Shown here: positions 54,696 through 63,018 of the stretch, piece after piece
How the letters are laid out: every line of letters begins with the position of its first letter
Numbering within the stretch: the first letter of the stretch is position 1
From: Phaeobacter sp. A36a-5a
GTDB taxonomy: Bacteria; Pseudomonadota; Alphaproteobacteria; Rhodobacterales; Rhodobacteraceae
Assembly: GCF_037911135.1 (NCBI RefSeq)
Contig: NZ_JBBLYU010000001.1
Span: 1,612,001 to 1,676,000 of the forward strand
DNA: 64,000 bases
Direction of reading: 5' to 3'
The notes under the pieces: generated by a model
Told to the model about the DNA's origin: nothing
What the model saw: the letters and a program-made list of their open reading frames with translations, nothing else
Databases searched by the model: none
Translations under genes and position numbers: made by a program

Positions 54696-56093
54696 ATGAG
54701 CAAACATAGAATGGAATCCGACAGCCACGGCCTTGTGGAAGTTCCCCTGGCAGCCGCTTGGGGCAGCCAGACCCAGCGGGCGCTGATAAACTTCCCAATA
54801 ACTGGCGTATCTATCAGCCACTATCCGGAATTGATCGCCGGACTGGCCTCGGTCAAGAAAGCCTGCGCACTAGCAAACCGGGATCTGGGCGCTTTGCCTG
54901 CTGATAAAGCGGCCGCCATTGCCGCCGTCTGCGATGAGATTATTACCGGGGAGCATCACGATCAGTTTGTTGTCGATGTGATGCAGGGCGGCGCCGGGAC
55001 ATCGACCAATATGAACGCCAACGAAGTCATTGCTAACCTCGGGCTTAGAAAGCTTGGCGTGGAATTTGGCGTTTACAGCCGGCTTCACCCGAATGACGAC
55101 GTGAACCGCTCACAATCCACAAACGACGTTTATCCCACAGCAATCCGTCTGGCTGTCCTCTCCCGGATTCCCCCTCTTATCGAGGCTATGCACTGGCTGA
55201 CCAATTCGTTCGGCCAAAAGGCAACCGAGTTTCAGCATATTATGAAGGTCGGCCGTACGCAGCTTCAGGACGCTGTACCCATGCCGCTCGGCGCCGAATT
55301 CCGGGGGTTTGCAACAACGATCAATGAGGACGCCGATCGGTTGTGCGACCTTTCCCGCCTTCTTACCGAAGTGAACCTTGGAGGCACGGCGATAGGCACC
55401 GGCATCAATGCGCCCGAACATTTCGGGGAAACCGCCGTTGCGCACTTGCGGGACATCACGGGCGAACCACTACAACTGGCCCTGGACCTGATAGAAGCCT
55501 CCTCTGATCTCGGCGCCTTTGTGATGTTTTCCAGCACGCTTAAGCGGGTTGGCATCAAACTGTCCAAGATTTGCAACGATTTGCGCCTCATGTCCTCTGG
55601 CCCGCGCGCAGGAATCGGCGAGATCATTCTGCCTGCAGTGCAGGCCGGGTCCTCCATCATGCCCGGGAAAGTAAATCCGGTTATCCCGGAAGTGGTGAAC
55701 CAGGTCTGCTACCAGGCGATCGGAAACGATCTGACCGTGACGATGGCCGCCGAAGCAGGCCAGTTCCAGCTCAACGCAATGGAGCCTGTTATCATCCACA
55801 AGGTGCTGGAAACGATGGGCTCTCTAACCAGTGCAATGAATGTGCTGCGAACCCGTTGCGTGGACGGCATCGCAGCAGATGAAGAAAGATGCCAGATGCT
55901 GCTGAGCAATAGTCTTGTGCATGTGACCGCGCTCGCCCCCCTGATCGGTTATGAGGCCGCAACCAAACTTGCTAAATATGCGCAGGCAAACGGGCTGAGC
56001 CTGCAATCCGCTGCAATGCCGGCCTTACCGGAAGAATTGGCCGAGACGGCCCTGAGACATCTTCAGGCTAAGATGCGGGAGGAAGCCCAATGA
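54696..56093 (+). CDS. aspA: aspartate ammonia-lyase (aspartase)
   Basis: A cytosolic lyase of the aspartase/fumarase superfamily that would convert L-aspartate to fumarate and ammonia. The 465 residues match the family. Motifs are GGAGTSTNMNANEVIAN, HPNDDVNRSQSTNDVYPTA, LQDAVPMPLGAEF and the catalytic-loop signature GSSIMPGKVNPVIPE. ATG 54696 is chosen because homology starts shortly after it; an upstream start adds only 17 residues. The stop overlaps the racemase start (ATGA), so the two are translated together. A fumarase or another amino acid lyase is less likely. Confidence 0.9.
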   Translation: MSKHRMESDSHGLVEVPLAAAWGSQTQRALINFPITGVSISHYPELIAGLASVKKACALANRDLGALPADKAAAIAAVCDEIITGEHHDQFVVDVMQGGAGTSTNMNANEVIANLGLRKLGVEFGVYSRLHPNDDVNRSQSTNDVYPTAIRLAVLSRIPPLIEAMHWLTNSFGQKATEFQHIMKVGRTQLQDAVPMPLGAEFRGFATTINEDADRLCDLSRLLTEVNLGGTAIGTGINAPEHFGETAVAHLRDITGEPLQLALDLIEASSDLGAFVMFSSTLKRVGIKLSKICNDLRLMSSGPRAGIGEIILPAVQAGSSIMPGKVNPVIPEVVNQVCYQAIGNDLTVTMAAEAGQFQLNAMEPVIIHKVLETMGSLTSAMNVLRTRCVDGIAADEERCQMLLSNSLVHVTALAPLIGYEAATKLAKYAQANGLSLQSAAMPALPEELAETALRHLQAKMREEAQ

Positions 56094-57523
56094 ACAGTAA
56101 CAAGTCTCTGCGTCTGGGAATTGTCGGCGGCTTAGGCGCCCTTGCCGGGGCCGACTTGCTGAACAGAATTGTTCAGAACACTCCGGTCAGGTCGGAGGAG
56201 GATCACAGGGAGCTGGTTTTCCATCAAAAGCCATTGCGCGAACCAGTCTCCCCCAAGGAACCTGACTACAAACCCACACACCGTAAACTTTATGTATTTG
56301 ATACGCTGTCCCGCATGGAACGGGAAGGATGTGATGCGGCGCTTCTGCCATGTTTTGTCACGCATAGTTTCCTGCAGGAACTGGGGGATGAACTGGAGCT
56401 GAAACTTGTCAGCATGACGGAGGCGATTTCAGCTGCGGTTGCAAGGCTGGATCCGCAGCCAGAGAAAATTGGTGTCATCGCGACACCTTTTGTCAGGGAA
56501 CACGGGCTGTTCGAGCACCTGTTCGGGGTGGATGCACAGGTTGTCTATCCCGCTGCGGAGCTGGAATGCGTTGTTCTGGAAGCGGTCTATGGCAACAACG
56601 GTTTCAAAGCCGGAAACCGTAGCGAAGAAGTGCTGAAACCTATCAACGCAGCCCTTGCCAGCCTGTCGGAGCAGGGGGCGACGGTTTTTGTGCCCGGGCT
56701 TTCTGAGTTGCCGCTGCTGCTCGATCAGCTTGACCTGCCAGACGGGATGGCAGCCATAGACACGGCGGCGATTTATGCAGAGCACGCGCTACAGGAGACG
56801 CAAACAGACCACCGCCGCCGATTCAAAGTCGGGGTTGTTGGCGGTGTCGGGCCTGCCGCAACCGTGGATTTCCTCTCCAAACTTGTTAGGGGTACTGAGG
56901 CCGCACGTGATCAGGATCACATCAAGATATTGGTCGAACAAAATCCGCAAATCCCTGACAGGACTGAAAACCTGGTGGGAACAGGAGCCGATCCGACAGT
57001 AGCCCTCTATTCCACTTGCAAGAAATTGGAACGCGGTGGGGCTGACATTCTGGTCATTCCCTGCAACACCGCCCACGCCTATGTCGATCGTATCCAGCGC
57101 CATCTCGGCATTCCGATCATTAGTATTCTGGCAGCGGCCACTGACCACATCAGGGAAAGCTCTCCCGGGACGCGCACGGTCGGGGTTCTCGGCACCGATG
57201 GAACAATCCGAAGCGGACTGTATCAGCAGGCGCTTGAGGAGGCTGGTCTTTGCCACATCGTCCCCGATGAGCAGCATCAAAACTTGGTCATGGAGTGCAT
57301 ATACGGCCCGGCCGGCGTCAAGGCTGGGTACACCGAAGGTCTCTGCAAGGAGCTGATTACCCGGGCTTTTTCCCATTTGGTTGGGCGCGGCGCCGAGGCT
57401 GTCATTCTCGGCTGCACGGAACTCCCTATCCTTGTGACGGCAGGCGCCGGCGAACTGGGGGCGCTGGCCGTTGATCCAACCGATGTGCTGGCCCGTAAAT
57501 GCGTGCAACTGGCAAAGGCCTAA
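56090..57523 (+). CDS. fused double Asp/Glu racemase-family protein
   Basis: The 477 residues are made of two racemase-family domains (about 1-236 and 240-477), each with the family's glycine-rich start (LGIVGGLGALAG and VGVVGGVGPAAT). The C-terminal domain keeps both catalytic cysteines, Cys325 in PCNTAH and Cys442 in LGCTELP. The N-terminal domain keeps Cys88 in a changed context (PCFVTH) but has Leu204 where the second Cys should be (PGLSELP), so it cannot use the normal two-base mechanism. Single-domain racemases of this family have about 230-250 residues. The partner aspartase overlaps by four bases and suggests D/L-aspartate, or an analogue such as cysteate, as substrate. Confidence 0.88.
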   Translation: MNSNKSLRLGIVGGLGALAGADLLNRIVQNTPVRSEEDHRELVFHQKPLREPVSPKEPDYKPTHRKLYVFDTLSRMEREGCDAALLPCFVTHSFLQELGDELELKLVSMTEAISAAVARLDPQPEKIGVIATPFVREHGLFEHLFGVDAQVVYPAAELECVVLEAVYGNNGFKAGNRSEEVLKPINAALASLSEQGATVFVPGLSELPLLLDQLDLPDGMAAIDTAAIYAEHALQETQTDHRRRFKVGVVGGVGPAATVDFLSKLVRGTEAARDQDHIKILVEQNPQIPDRTENLVGTGADPTVALYSTCKKLERGGADILVIPCNTAHAYVDRIQRHLGIPIISILAAATDHIRESSPGTRTVGVLGTDGTIRSGLYQQALEEAGLCHIVPDEQHQNLVMECIYGPAGVKAGYTEGLCKELITRAFSHLVGRGAEAVILGCTELPILVTAGAGELGALAVDPTDVLARKCVQLAKA

Positions 57524-57567
57524 GGTCCTGCCCATAGCTGAAAGCGGTTTCTCCTTGGGAGCTGAAA

Positions 57568-57592
57568 GGGCGTTGCAAAGTTTGCAACGCCC
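57568..57592. promoter_or_regulatory. perfect 25-base palindrome before the symporter gene
   Basis: The arms GGGCGTTGCAAA (57568-57579) and their exact complement (57581-57592) flank a single G. No T run follows, so it is more likely a regulator-binding site than a terminator. It lies 98 bases before the symporter start and shares its core with the aspA and LysR paralogue 1 leader sites. Confidence 0.75.
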
Positions 57593-57690
57593 TTGCCATG
57601 TTTGCGCGACGCTGACTGTCATCGAACTGGTACCATGCTGCGACTGTTGGCAGCCCGATCCGGTTGGCTGCCTTGGAAAGGGAGGTCCTC

Positions 57691-58989
57691 ATGGCGAATA
57701 CCAGTCAAAAAATAGGGTTTTTGGCACCTTGGAGAAACATGCTTCTGTGGAAGCAAATCGTAATCGCACTTGTCCTTGGAGTGATTACAGGCGTTCTGCT
57801 GAACGCGACCGGCAACCAGGCAATTGCCGGCATGATCAAGAACATCGGAACCTTGTTCCTGTCGCTCATTAAAATGCTGATTGTCCCGCTGATCTTCGTG
57901 TCGCTCGTATGCGGCATGACATCCGTCAGCGACATGGCGCGCATGGGTCGTATTGGCCTGAAGGCGATTGTGTTCTATCTCGGCACGACTGCATTTGCGA
58001 TCACGATCGGCCTGGCATTGGGGTTACTGATGCAACCCGGCGCGGGCATTGACCTGAGTGCCGCCGCCGCCATGGAACCCAAAACCTCACCGCCCTTCAT
58101 TCAGCAGCTCATCGGGATCGTCCCGAAGAATCCGGTTGCCGCCGCAGCAGACGGAAACGTTCTTCAGATCATCTTTTTCGCAATCATGTTCGGCCTGGCC
58201 ATCAACCTGGTTGGCGACGCAGGCAAGCCGGTGCGGGAGTTCTTTGAAGCGCTGAATTCAGTTGTGCTCAAGCTGACAGAGATAGTGATCAGTTTCGCCC
58301 CCTACGGCGTGTTTGCACTGATGGCTTGGGTCGCCGGAACCTACGGGCTTGATCTTCTGCTTCCGTTGGGGACGGTGATTGCCGCACTCTATATCGGCTG
58401 CATCCTGCATGCGCTGTTTGTCTATGGCGGGCTCGTTTCGGTCTTCGCCCGCCTAAGTCCGGTTCGCTTCTTCCAAGGCATCATTGAACCGCAGATCGTG
58501 GCTTTCACCAGCACGTCCTCCTCAGGCACTCTGCCCGTCACAATGACCGCCGTACAGCAGAACCTTGGCGTTAACCGGTCGGTTGCAAGCTTTACCCTGC
58601 CGCTCGGCGCAACTATCAACATGGACGGAACCGCCATGTACCAGGGCGTTGCCGCTCTCTTTGTTGCACAGGCCTTTGGTATAGAACTGGGCATGTCGGA
58701 ATATGTCACAATCATTCTGACGTCGACGCTGGCCTCCATCGGTACCGCCGGTGTTCCTGGGGCCGGGCTGGTCATGCTGTCGCTGGTTCTGACCTCTGTC
58801 GGCCTGCCTTTGGAAGGTGTTGCCATCATTGCAGGCATCGATCGTATTCTCGACATGGCACGCACGTCGCTCAATGTCACCGGAGACGCAGCCTGCACCG
58901 TGCTCATTGCGAAGTCCGAAGATCAAATTGACCTTGAGGCGTACGACACTCCCCATGTGCTGAAAACTCCTGACGTTTCGCGGGCGTAA
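57691..58989 (+). CDS. dicarboxylate/amino acid:cation symporter (DctA/GltP type)
   Basis: A 432-residue inner-membrane protein of the DAACS family, which takes up glutamate, aspartate or C4-dicarboxylates with protons or sodium. It has about eight hydrophobic helices. The re-entrant loop TSTSSSGTLPVTM, the NMDGTAMYQGVAALFVAQ motif and STLASIGTAGVPGAG are all present. GGGAGG precedes ATG 57691. It follows the racemase gene in the same direction but after 167 bases that contain a 25-base palindrome, so it probably has its own regulated promoter. Acidic amino acid uptake fits the neighbours. Confidence 0.92.
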   Translation: MANTSQKIGFLAPWRNMLLWKQIVIALVLGVITGVLLNATGNQAIAGMIKNIGTLFLSLIKMLIVPLIFVSLVCGMTSVSDMARMGRIGLKAIVFYLGTTAFAITIGLALGLLMQPGAGIDLSAAAAMEPKTSPPFIQQLIGIVPKNPVAAAADGNVLQIIFFAIMFGLAINLVGDAGKPVREFFEALNSVVLKLTEIVISFAPYGVFALMAWVAGTYGLDLLLPLGTVIAALYIGCILHALFVYGGLVSVFARLSPVRFFQGIIEPQIVAFTSTSSSGTLPVTMTAVQQNLGVNRSVASFTLPLGATINMDGTAMYQGVAALFVAQAFGIELGMSEYVTIILTSTLASIGTAGVPGAGLVMLSLVLTSVGLPLEGVAIIAGIDRILDMARTSLNVTGDAACTVLIAKSEDQIDLEAYDTPHVLKTPDVSRA

Positions 58990-59344
58990 TCAAAAACGCA
59001 CATCACTGCGGCCGCACCGGAAGGGGCGGCCGCTTTTTCTTTTTGGGGGTGTATTGACCGTAAAACCGTCCTCCTCGGCTGGTTAACGCGGGTTGCCAGT
59101 GGAAGAGGAATATCTTCGACGAACGGCCGTTGGTCGTCGATTCCTTCCCGGGCTTTTCGGAATGACCAAATCTGCCGTTGCAACGCAGCATGAATTGATC
59201 GTCGGCGGAGCGGTTTCACGTACTTTTCGCGCCCGCAGCAGAATTTCAGCGCTTCCGGAAAGGGCTCGATCCGACCCACCGCTGCGACCCGAACGTAGGT
59301 GCGCTCAGGGTTGGCGAACGGCAAGTGCCGTCCGCCTACGTGGT
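58990..59344. other. intergenic region next to the recombinase pseudogene
   Basis: After the symporter terminator an open minus-strand frame exists up to 59348 but shows no family features. The stretch looks like sequence that travels with the neighbouring recombinase, though this is inference only. No inverted repeats of an insertion sequence were identified. Confidence 0.4.
59008..59038 (+). terminator. terminator after the symporter gene
   Basis: GCGGCCGC (59008-59015) pairs with GCGGCCGC (59026-59033), followed by TTTTTC. Confidence 0.85.
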
Positions 59345-59977
59345 TCAAATGTCGATTTGCTCGGCAATGCTCAGCGCATCTTCAAGTTCGACGCCAAGGT
59401 ATCTGACAGTGCCGTCCACCTTTGTGTGTCCTAGCAGGAGTTGAACCGCCCGGAGATTCCCGGTTTTGCGGTAGATTTCCGCTGCTTTGGTCCGGCGCAG
59501 CGAATGGGTGCCGTATCCGCTGGGCTCCAGCCCAATCGCGGCCACCCAATCCCTCACAAGCCGGCCATATTGGCGTGTCGAGATATGCGGGCGGTCATGA
59601 AACCTGCTGGGAAACATAAACCGGCAACCGAGCATCTCTGGCGACTTGATCCATGCGGCAATGGTATTCCGCGTGTTTTCAGAGAGTTCAAACTGAACGG
59701 GCCGCTTGGTTTTGCTCTGGACCACAGACACCCGTTCGCGAACGCGATCATCCCTCACCAGGTCGGCGACAGCCAGTTTCACCAGATCGCATCCGCGAAG
59801 CTTGCTATCAATTGCCACGTTGAACAGCGCAAGATCGCGCAGGTTGCCCGCCAGTTCGAGCCGCGCGCGGATCGCCTAGACCTGTTTCGGCAATAGCGGC
59901 CGTTTCTGGCCGATGATCCGGCCCTTGTTCCAGGCTCTTCGTTTCGGGGTGACAGCGGGAAGTTGGACTCTTGGCAT
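59345..59977 (-). pseudogene. tyrosine recombinase/integrase interrupted by an amber codon
   Basis: Read from ATG 59977, the frame encodes a 210-codon small tyrosine recombinase starting MPRVQLPAVTPKRRAWNKGR. Codon 34 is TAG (59878-59876); I recall related proteins having Trp here (KHVWAIR-like context), one base away from TAG. After it the frame continues intact: catalytic Arg in SKLRGCD, HSLRRTKAAE, LLGHTKVDG and the nucleophile Tyr in VRYLGVE. Downstream translation could restart at GTG 59818, giving a 157-residue C-terminal fragment. It may be a remnant of an integration event. Readthrough is possible but not expected. Confidence 0.8.
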
Positions 59978-60359
59978 TGTACGCCCTCCAATCCTCCCGC
60001 CAAACCCAGACATCAGCACAGCGCTGACGCCCCAGTTTACAGGTGGTTTGAATGGCTGTTGTCAGCTTGCCGCTTCTTCGGGGAACGCCGCAGACGCATT
60101 GGGCAGCAGAGAGCCCTACCCGGTCATTGTGGGTTGTGTTTGCGCGCGCTCTCAGTTGAAGAAATGCTGCATGCGCTTGAAATCTAGCGCTGTGACGCGG
60201 CGATGAAACCGGCCATTTGTGCGGCGTTCAGCGAGGCAGGAACGGTCAATTCACTAGGAGCGGGACTAAACAGACCTTTGCCAGCTTTTGCTCTTGCGGA
60301 AAGCGGAGAGACAGAACGGGGTGCTCCCTGAACAGCAAGTGCCGCTGCAAATCCGATAG
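59978..60359. other. intergenic region between recombinase pseudogene and hydrolase
   Basis: These 382 bases contain no convincing gene. Short open frames on the plus strand are rich in Cys and Arg and lack ribosome-binding sites. No tRNA or clear attachment-site repeat was found by eye. Confidence 0.45.
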
Positions 60360-61133
60360 TTACTCGTTGGCACCGCAGCCTTCCTGCAGGAAGTCACGGA
60401 TCAGGGACTGGAACAGAGCCGGTTTTTCCAGATGAACCGCATGGGCGGCACCGGGCACCACCGATAGGCGCACGTTGGGCAGGTTGGTCCACAGCGATTC
60501 AACCTGGGGCCAACGGTAAGAGCGGTCGGAATCGCCCCAGACAACCAGCGTCGGCATGGTCAGCCGCGGCAGCGCCTGCCGTCCGTCCCATTCGGCCATC
60601 GCTTGCAGAGCGGCCAAGGCGGCCTGCGGGCTGGCCTGAGCGCCGATTTGCGTCAGCAGCGGGTAGCCGCGCGCGGTGTCCCCGGCCTTGAACCAGGTTG
60701 CCCCGATGCGCGCGATGGTCTTTGCCACACCGTCAGACAGCAGCCTTTCACGCGATACCGTGATGGGTTCGAACCGGTCCGGCATCAGGCCCAGCGGGCC
60801 GGTTCCGTAGAGGATCAGCTTCTGCACCGCCGCGGGCCGGGTGGCGGCCATCTCCTGGGCAATCATGCCGCCCATGGAATGGCCCATGAGGATGAACTCC
60901 GGAACGTTCAGGCTGTCGAGCAGGTCAAGCACTGCCTCTGCCATTGCTGCGATGGTGCTGCATCCCGGCAGGCCTGCGGCGGTGCCAAAGCCCGGAAGGT
61001 TGGGCGCGATGACATCGTAGCCGCCGCCGAAGGCATCGATTTCGCTTTGCCATTGGGCGGCGCCGCCCAGGTAGCCATGCACCAGCACCAAAACCGGACC
61101 GGAGCCGGAACGCAGATAGGGAAGGTTTGGCAT
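60360..61133 (-). CDS. alpha/beta hydrolase
   Basis: A 257-residue cytosolic alpha/beta hydrolase. The oxyanion-hole sequence VLVHGYLGGAAQW is followed by the nucleophile elbow GHSMGG (Ser near residue 96). The acid is in LVVWGDSDRSYRW and the catalytic His in VVPGAAHAVHLEKP. Such enzymes include carboxylic-ester hydrolases, lactonases and C-C bond hydrolases; the substrate is unknown. The start overlaps the TRAP large-subunit stop by one base (TGATG), so it belongs to the TRAP operon and probably acts on the imported compound. Confidence 0.88.
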   Translation of the reverse strand: MPNLPYLRSGSGPVLVLVHGYLGGAAQWQSEIDAFGGGYDVIAPNLPGFGTAAGLPGCSTIAAMAEAVLDLLDSLNVPEFILMGHSMGGMIAQEMAATRPAAVQKLILYGTGPLGLMPDRFEPITVSRERLLSDGVAKTIARIGATWFKAGDTARGYPLLTQIGAQASPQAALAALQAMAEWDGRQALPRLTMPTLVVWGDSDRSYRWPQVESLWTNLPNVRLSVVPGAAHAVHLEKPALFQSLIRDFLQEGCGANE

Positions 61134-62434
61134 CAGCGCATCTGCTCCGGCAGCCACAGCGCCACTTCGGGCGACAGGATGAGAATGGAGATGAGCAGGA
61201 TCATGGCGGCGATGAAGGGCAGGCAGCCCATGATCACGTCGCCAATGCTCACCTGTTCGCGGCCAATGGCCTGGATCACATAAAGGTTCAGTCCCACTGG
61301 CGGCGTCAGCACCGCGATTTCCATGGTGATGGTGTAAACAACGCCGAACCAGATCAGATCGAACCCGGCTGCATCCATCAGCGGGTAGATGGTCGGCAGC
61401 GTGATGAAGGTCATCGATACCGGTTCCAGGAACATGCCAAGCACGATGTAGAACACCAGCACGATGGCCAGGACCGTGTAGGGCGACAGCTCAAACGACA
61501 GGAACAGATCGGTGAACTGTTGCGGCACCCGGTAGTAGGTCAGCACGAAGCCGAACAGCACCCCGGCCGACAACAGCAGCCCAAGGTAGCCCATGGTGCG
61601 CATGGTGGCAAAGATGGCGCCCTTGAAGCCCTGCCAGTTGAGGTCGCCGACCGAGAAGGCCAGCACCACGGTCAGGAGCGCGGCAACGGCCGCGGCCTCG
61701 GTCGGGGTGGCAATTCCTGCGTAGATCGCGACAGTGATCACCAATCCAATCAGAATGACGGGGCCGATGGTGCTGAGGATCATCTTCAGCGGCATCTTCG
61801 CGGCGTCCTCGCTGCCGGGGATGTCCTCGGGCTTCATCATGCCCCAGATCAGCACCACCACCACAAAGCTGGAGACCAGGATCAGTCCGGGGATGACGCC
61901 TGCGATGAACAAATCACCGATGCTTTGGTCTGTCACGATGCCATAAAAGAGCAGGATCAGGCTGGGCGGGATCAGCACCGACAGTGTGCCGCCTGCCGCC
62001 AGCACCCCGCTGGACAGGCGCTTGCCGTAACCCAGCCGCAGCATTTCCGGCAGGGCGACGCCGCCGATTGTGAGCGCCCCCACCATCGAGGAGCCGCAGA
62101 CCGCCCCGAAACCGGCGCTGGCCCCGATGGAGCCATAGGCGGCAGAGCCCTTGATCCGGACACCCTGATGCAGGAACTGGTAGAGGTTAGGTCCGATGCT
62201 GGAGCGTCCGATCAGTTCACCCAGGAAGACAAACAGCGGCACTGCCAGCAGGATGTAGTCGATCCAGACGCCCCAGAGCTTCAGCTCAGACGAGACGATG
62301 GAGGTTTCCCAGCCCTGGATCTGCCAGAGGAACGGCAGCGAGGCCGCCGCCAGGGCAAAGGGGATGGGCAGGCCGATGGTGATGAACATCATCAGCAGGC
62401 CCAGCAGGCCAAGGCCGACAGTATACCATTCCAT
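61133..62434 (-). CDS. TRAP transporter, large permease subunit (DctM-like)
   Basis: A 433-residue membrane protein with about 12 helices, the large subunit of a tripartite ATP-independent periplasmic transporter. Conserved sequences include IGLPIPFALAAASLPFLW, GASAGFGAVCGSSMVGALTIGG and LIPPSLILLFYGIVTDQSIGDLF. It overlaps the small-subunit gene by one base (TAATG). The open frame extends further upstream only as a shadow of the small-subunit gene, so 62434 is the start. Confidence 0.93.
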   Translation of the reverse strand: MEWYTVGLGLLGLLMMFITIGLPIPFALAAASLPFLWQIQGWETSIVSSELKLWGVWIDYILLAVPLFVFLGELIGRSSIGPNLYQFLHQGVRIKGSAAYGSIGASAGFGAVCGSSMVGALTIGGVALPEMLRLGYGKRLSSGVLAAGGTLSVLIPPSLILLFYGIVTDQSIGDLFIAGVIPGLILVSSFVVVVLIWGMMKPEDIPGSEDAAKMPLKMILSTIGPVILIGLVITVAIYAGIATPTEAAAVAALLTVVLAFSVGDLNWQGFKGAIFATMRTMGYLGLLLSAGVLFGFVLTYYRVPQQFTDLFLSFELSPYTVLAIVLVFYIVLGMFLEPVSMTFITLPTIYPLMDAAGFDLIWFGVVYTITMEIAVLTPPVGLNLYVIQAIGREQVSIGDVIMGCLPFIAAMILLISILILSPEVALWLPEQMR

Positions 62435-62943
62435 TAGAGGTCTCCCGACGGGGCCGGAGTGCGGATCAGGCGGATCAGGCGCAATGCGGCATAAAGTGAG
62501 AACAGCACCAGCGCGGTGGCGCCGGGGGCCCAGAACGCATAGCGGGGCCAGTGCAGGATTTCGGAGGCAACGCCGGAGTTGAAGGAGCGGATCGTGGCGC
62601 TGACCCCGGCATAGGCAAAGAAACTGCCGACCCCCAGCATCAGGATATGGTTCACGATATCCAGCAGCCGCCGGGCGCTGGGGCGGAGCAGCTCCGTGAT
62701 CATCGTGACCTTGGGAAAGGCGTCTTCGCGCAGGGCATAGGCGAGGCCGGCAAAGGCGACCGGAAACAGCAGCAGGGCTGTGGCTTCGGTCACCATCCGG
62801 TCGGGTTTTCCCAGGCCGTAGCGCACAAAGACACCGTAGGAGATCCACAGCATCTGAACCAGAACCACAGCGGCGCCCGCTCCGGCCAGCCAGACGACTG
62901 CGCGTTCCACGGCCCGGATCAGGCGGTCTAGACCGTCATCCAT
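62434..62943 (-). CDS. TRAP transporter, small permease subunit (DctQ-like)
   Basis: A 169-residue protein with four predicted helices, typical of TRAP small subunits, with VERAVVWLAGAGAAVVLVQMLWISYGVFVRYGLGKPDRM. It couples the binding protein to the large subunit. It is 75 bases from the binding-protein gene and directly continuous with the large subunit. Confidence 0.88.
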   Translation of the reverse strand: MDDGLDRLIRAVERAVVWLAGAGAAVVLVQMLWISYGVFVRYGLGKPDRMVTEATALLLFPVAFAGLAYALREDAFPKVTMITELLRPSARRLLDIVNHILMLGVGSFFAYAGVSATIRSFNSGVASEILHWPRYAFWAPGATALVLFSLYAALRLIRLIRTPAPSGDL

Positions 62944-63018
62944 GACAGGGCTCCTTGTTGGAGGTGTTCAGTTCCCGGCGGCGGGCAAGGTGCCGCACCG
63001 CCGGGCCGGGGGGGAGCC

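Noticed and set aside
57568-57592. The 25-base palindrome as a terminator for the racemase gene.
   Set aside because: There is no T run on either side, and its core recurs in the promoter regions of aspA and LysR paralogue 1.
58923-59348. A minus-strand frame of 141 codons overlapping the symporter end.
   Set aside because: It runs antisense through the symporter terminator and has no recognisable domain.
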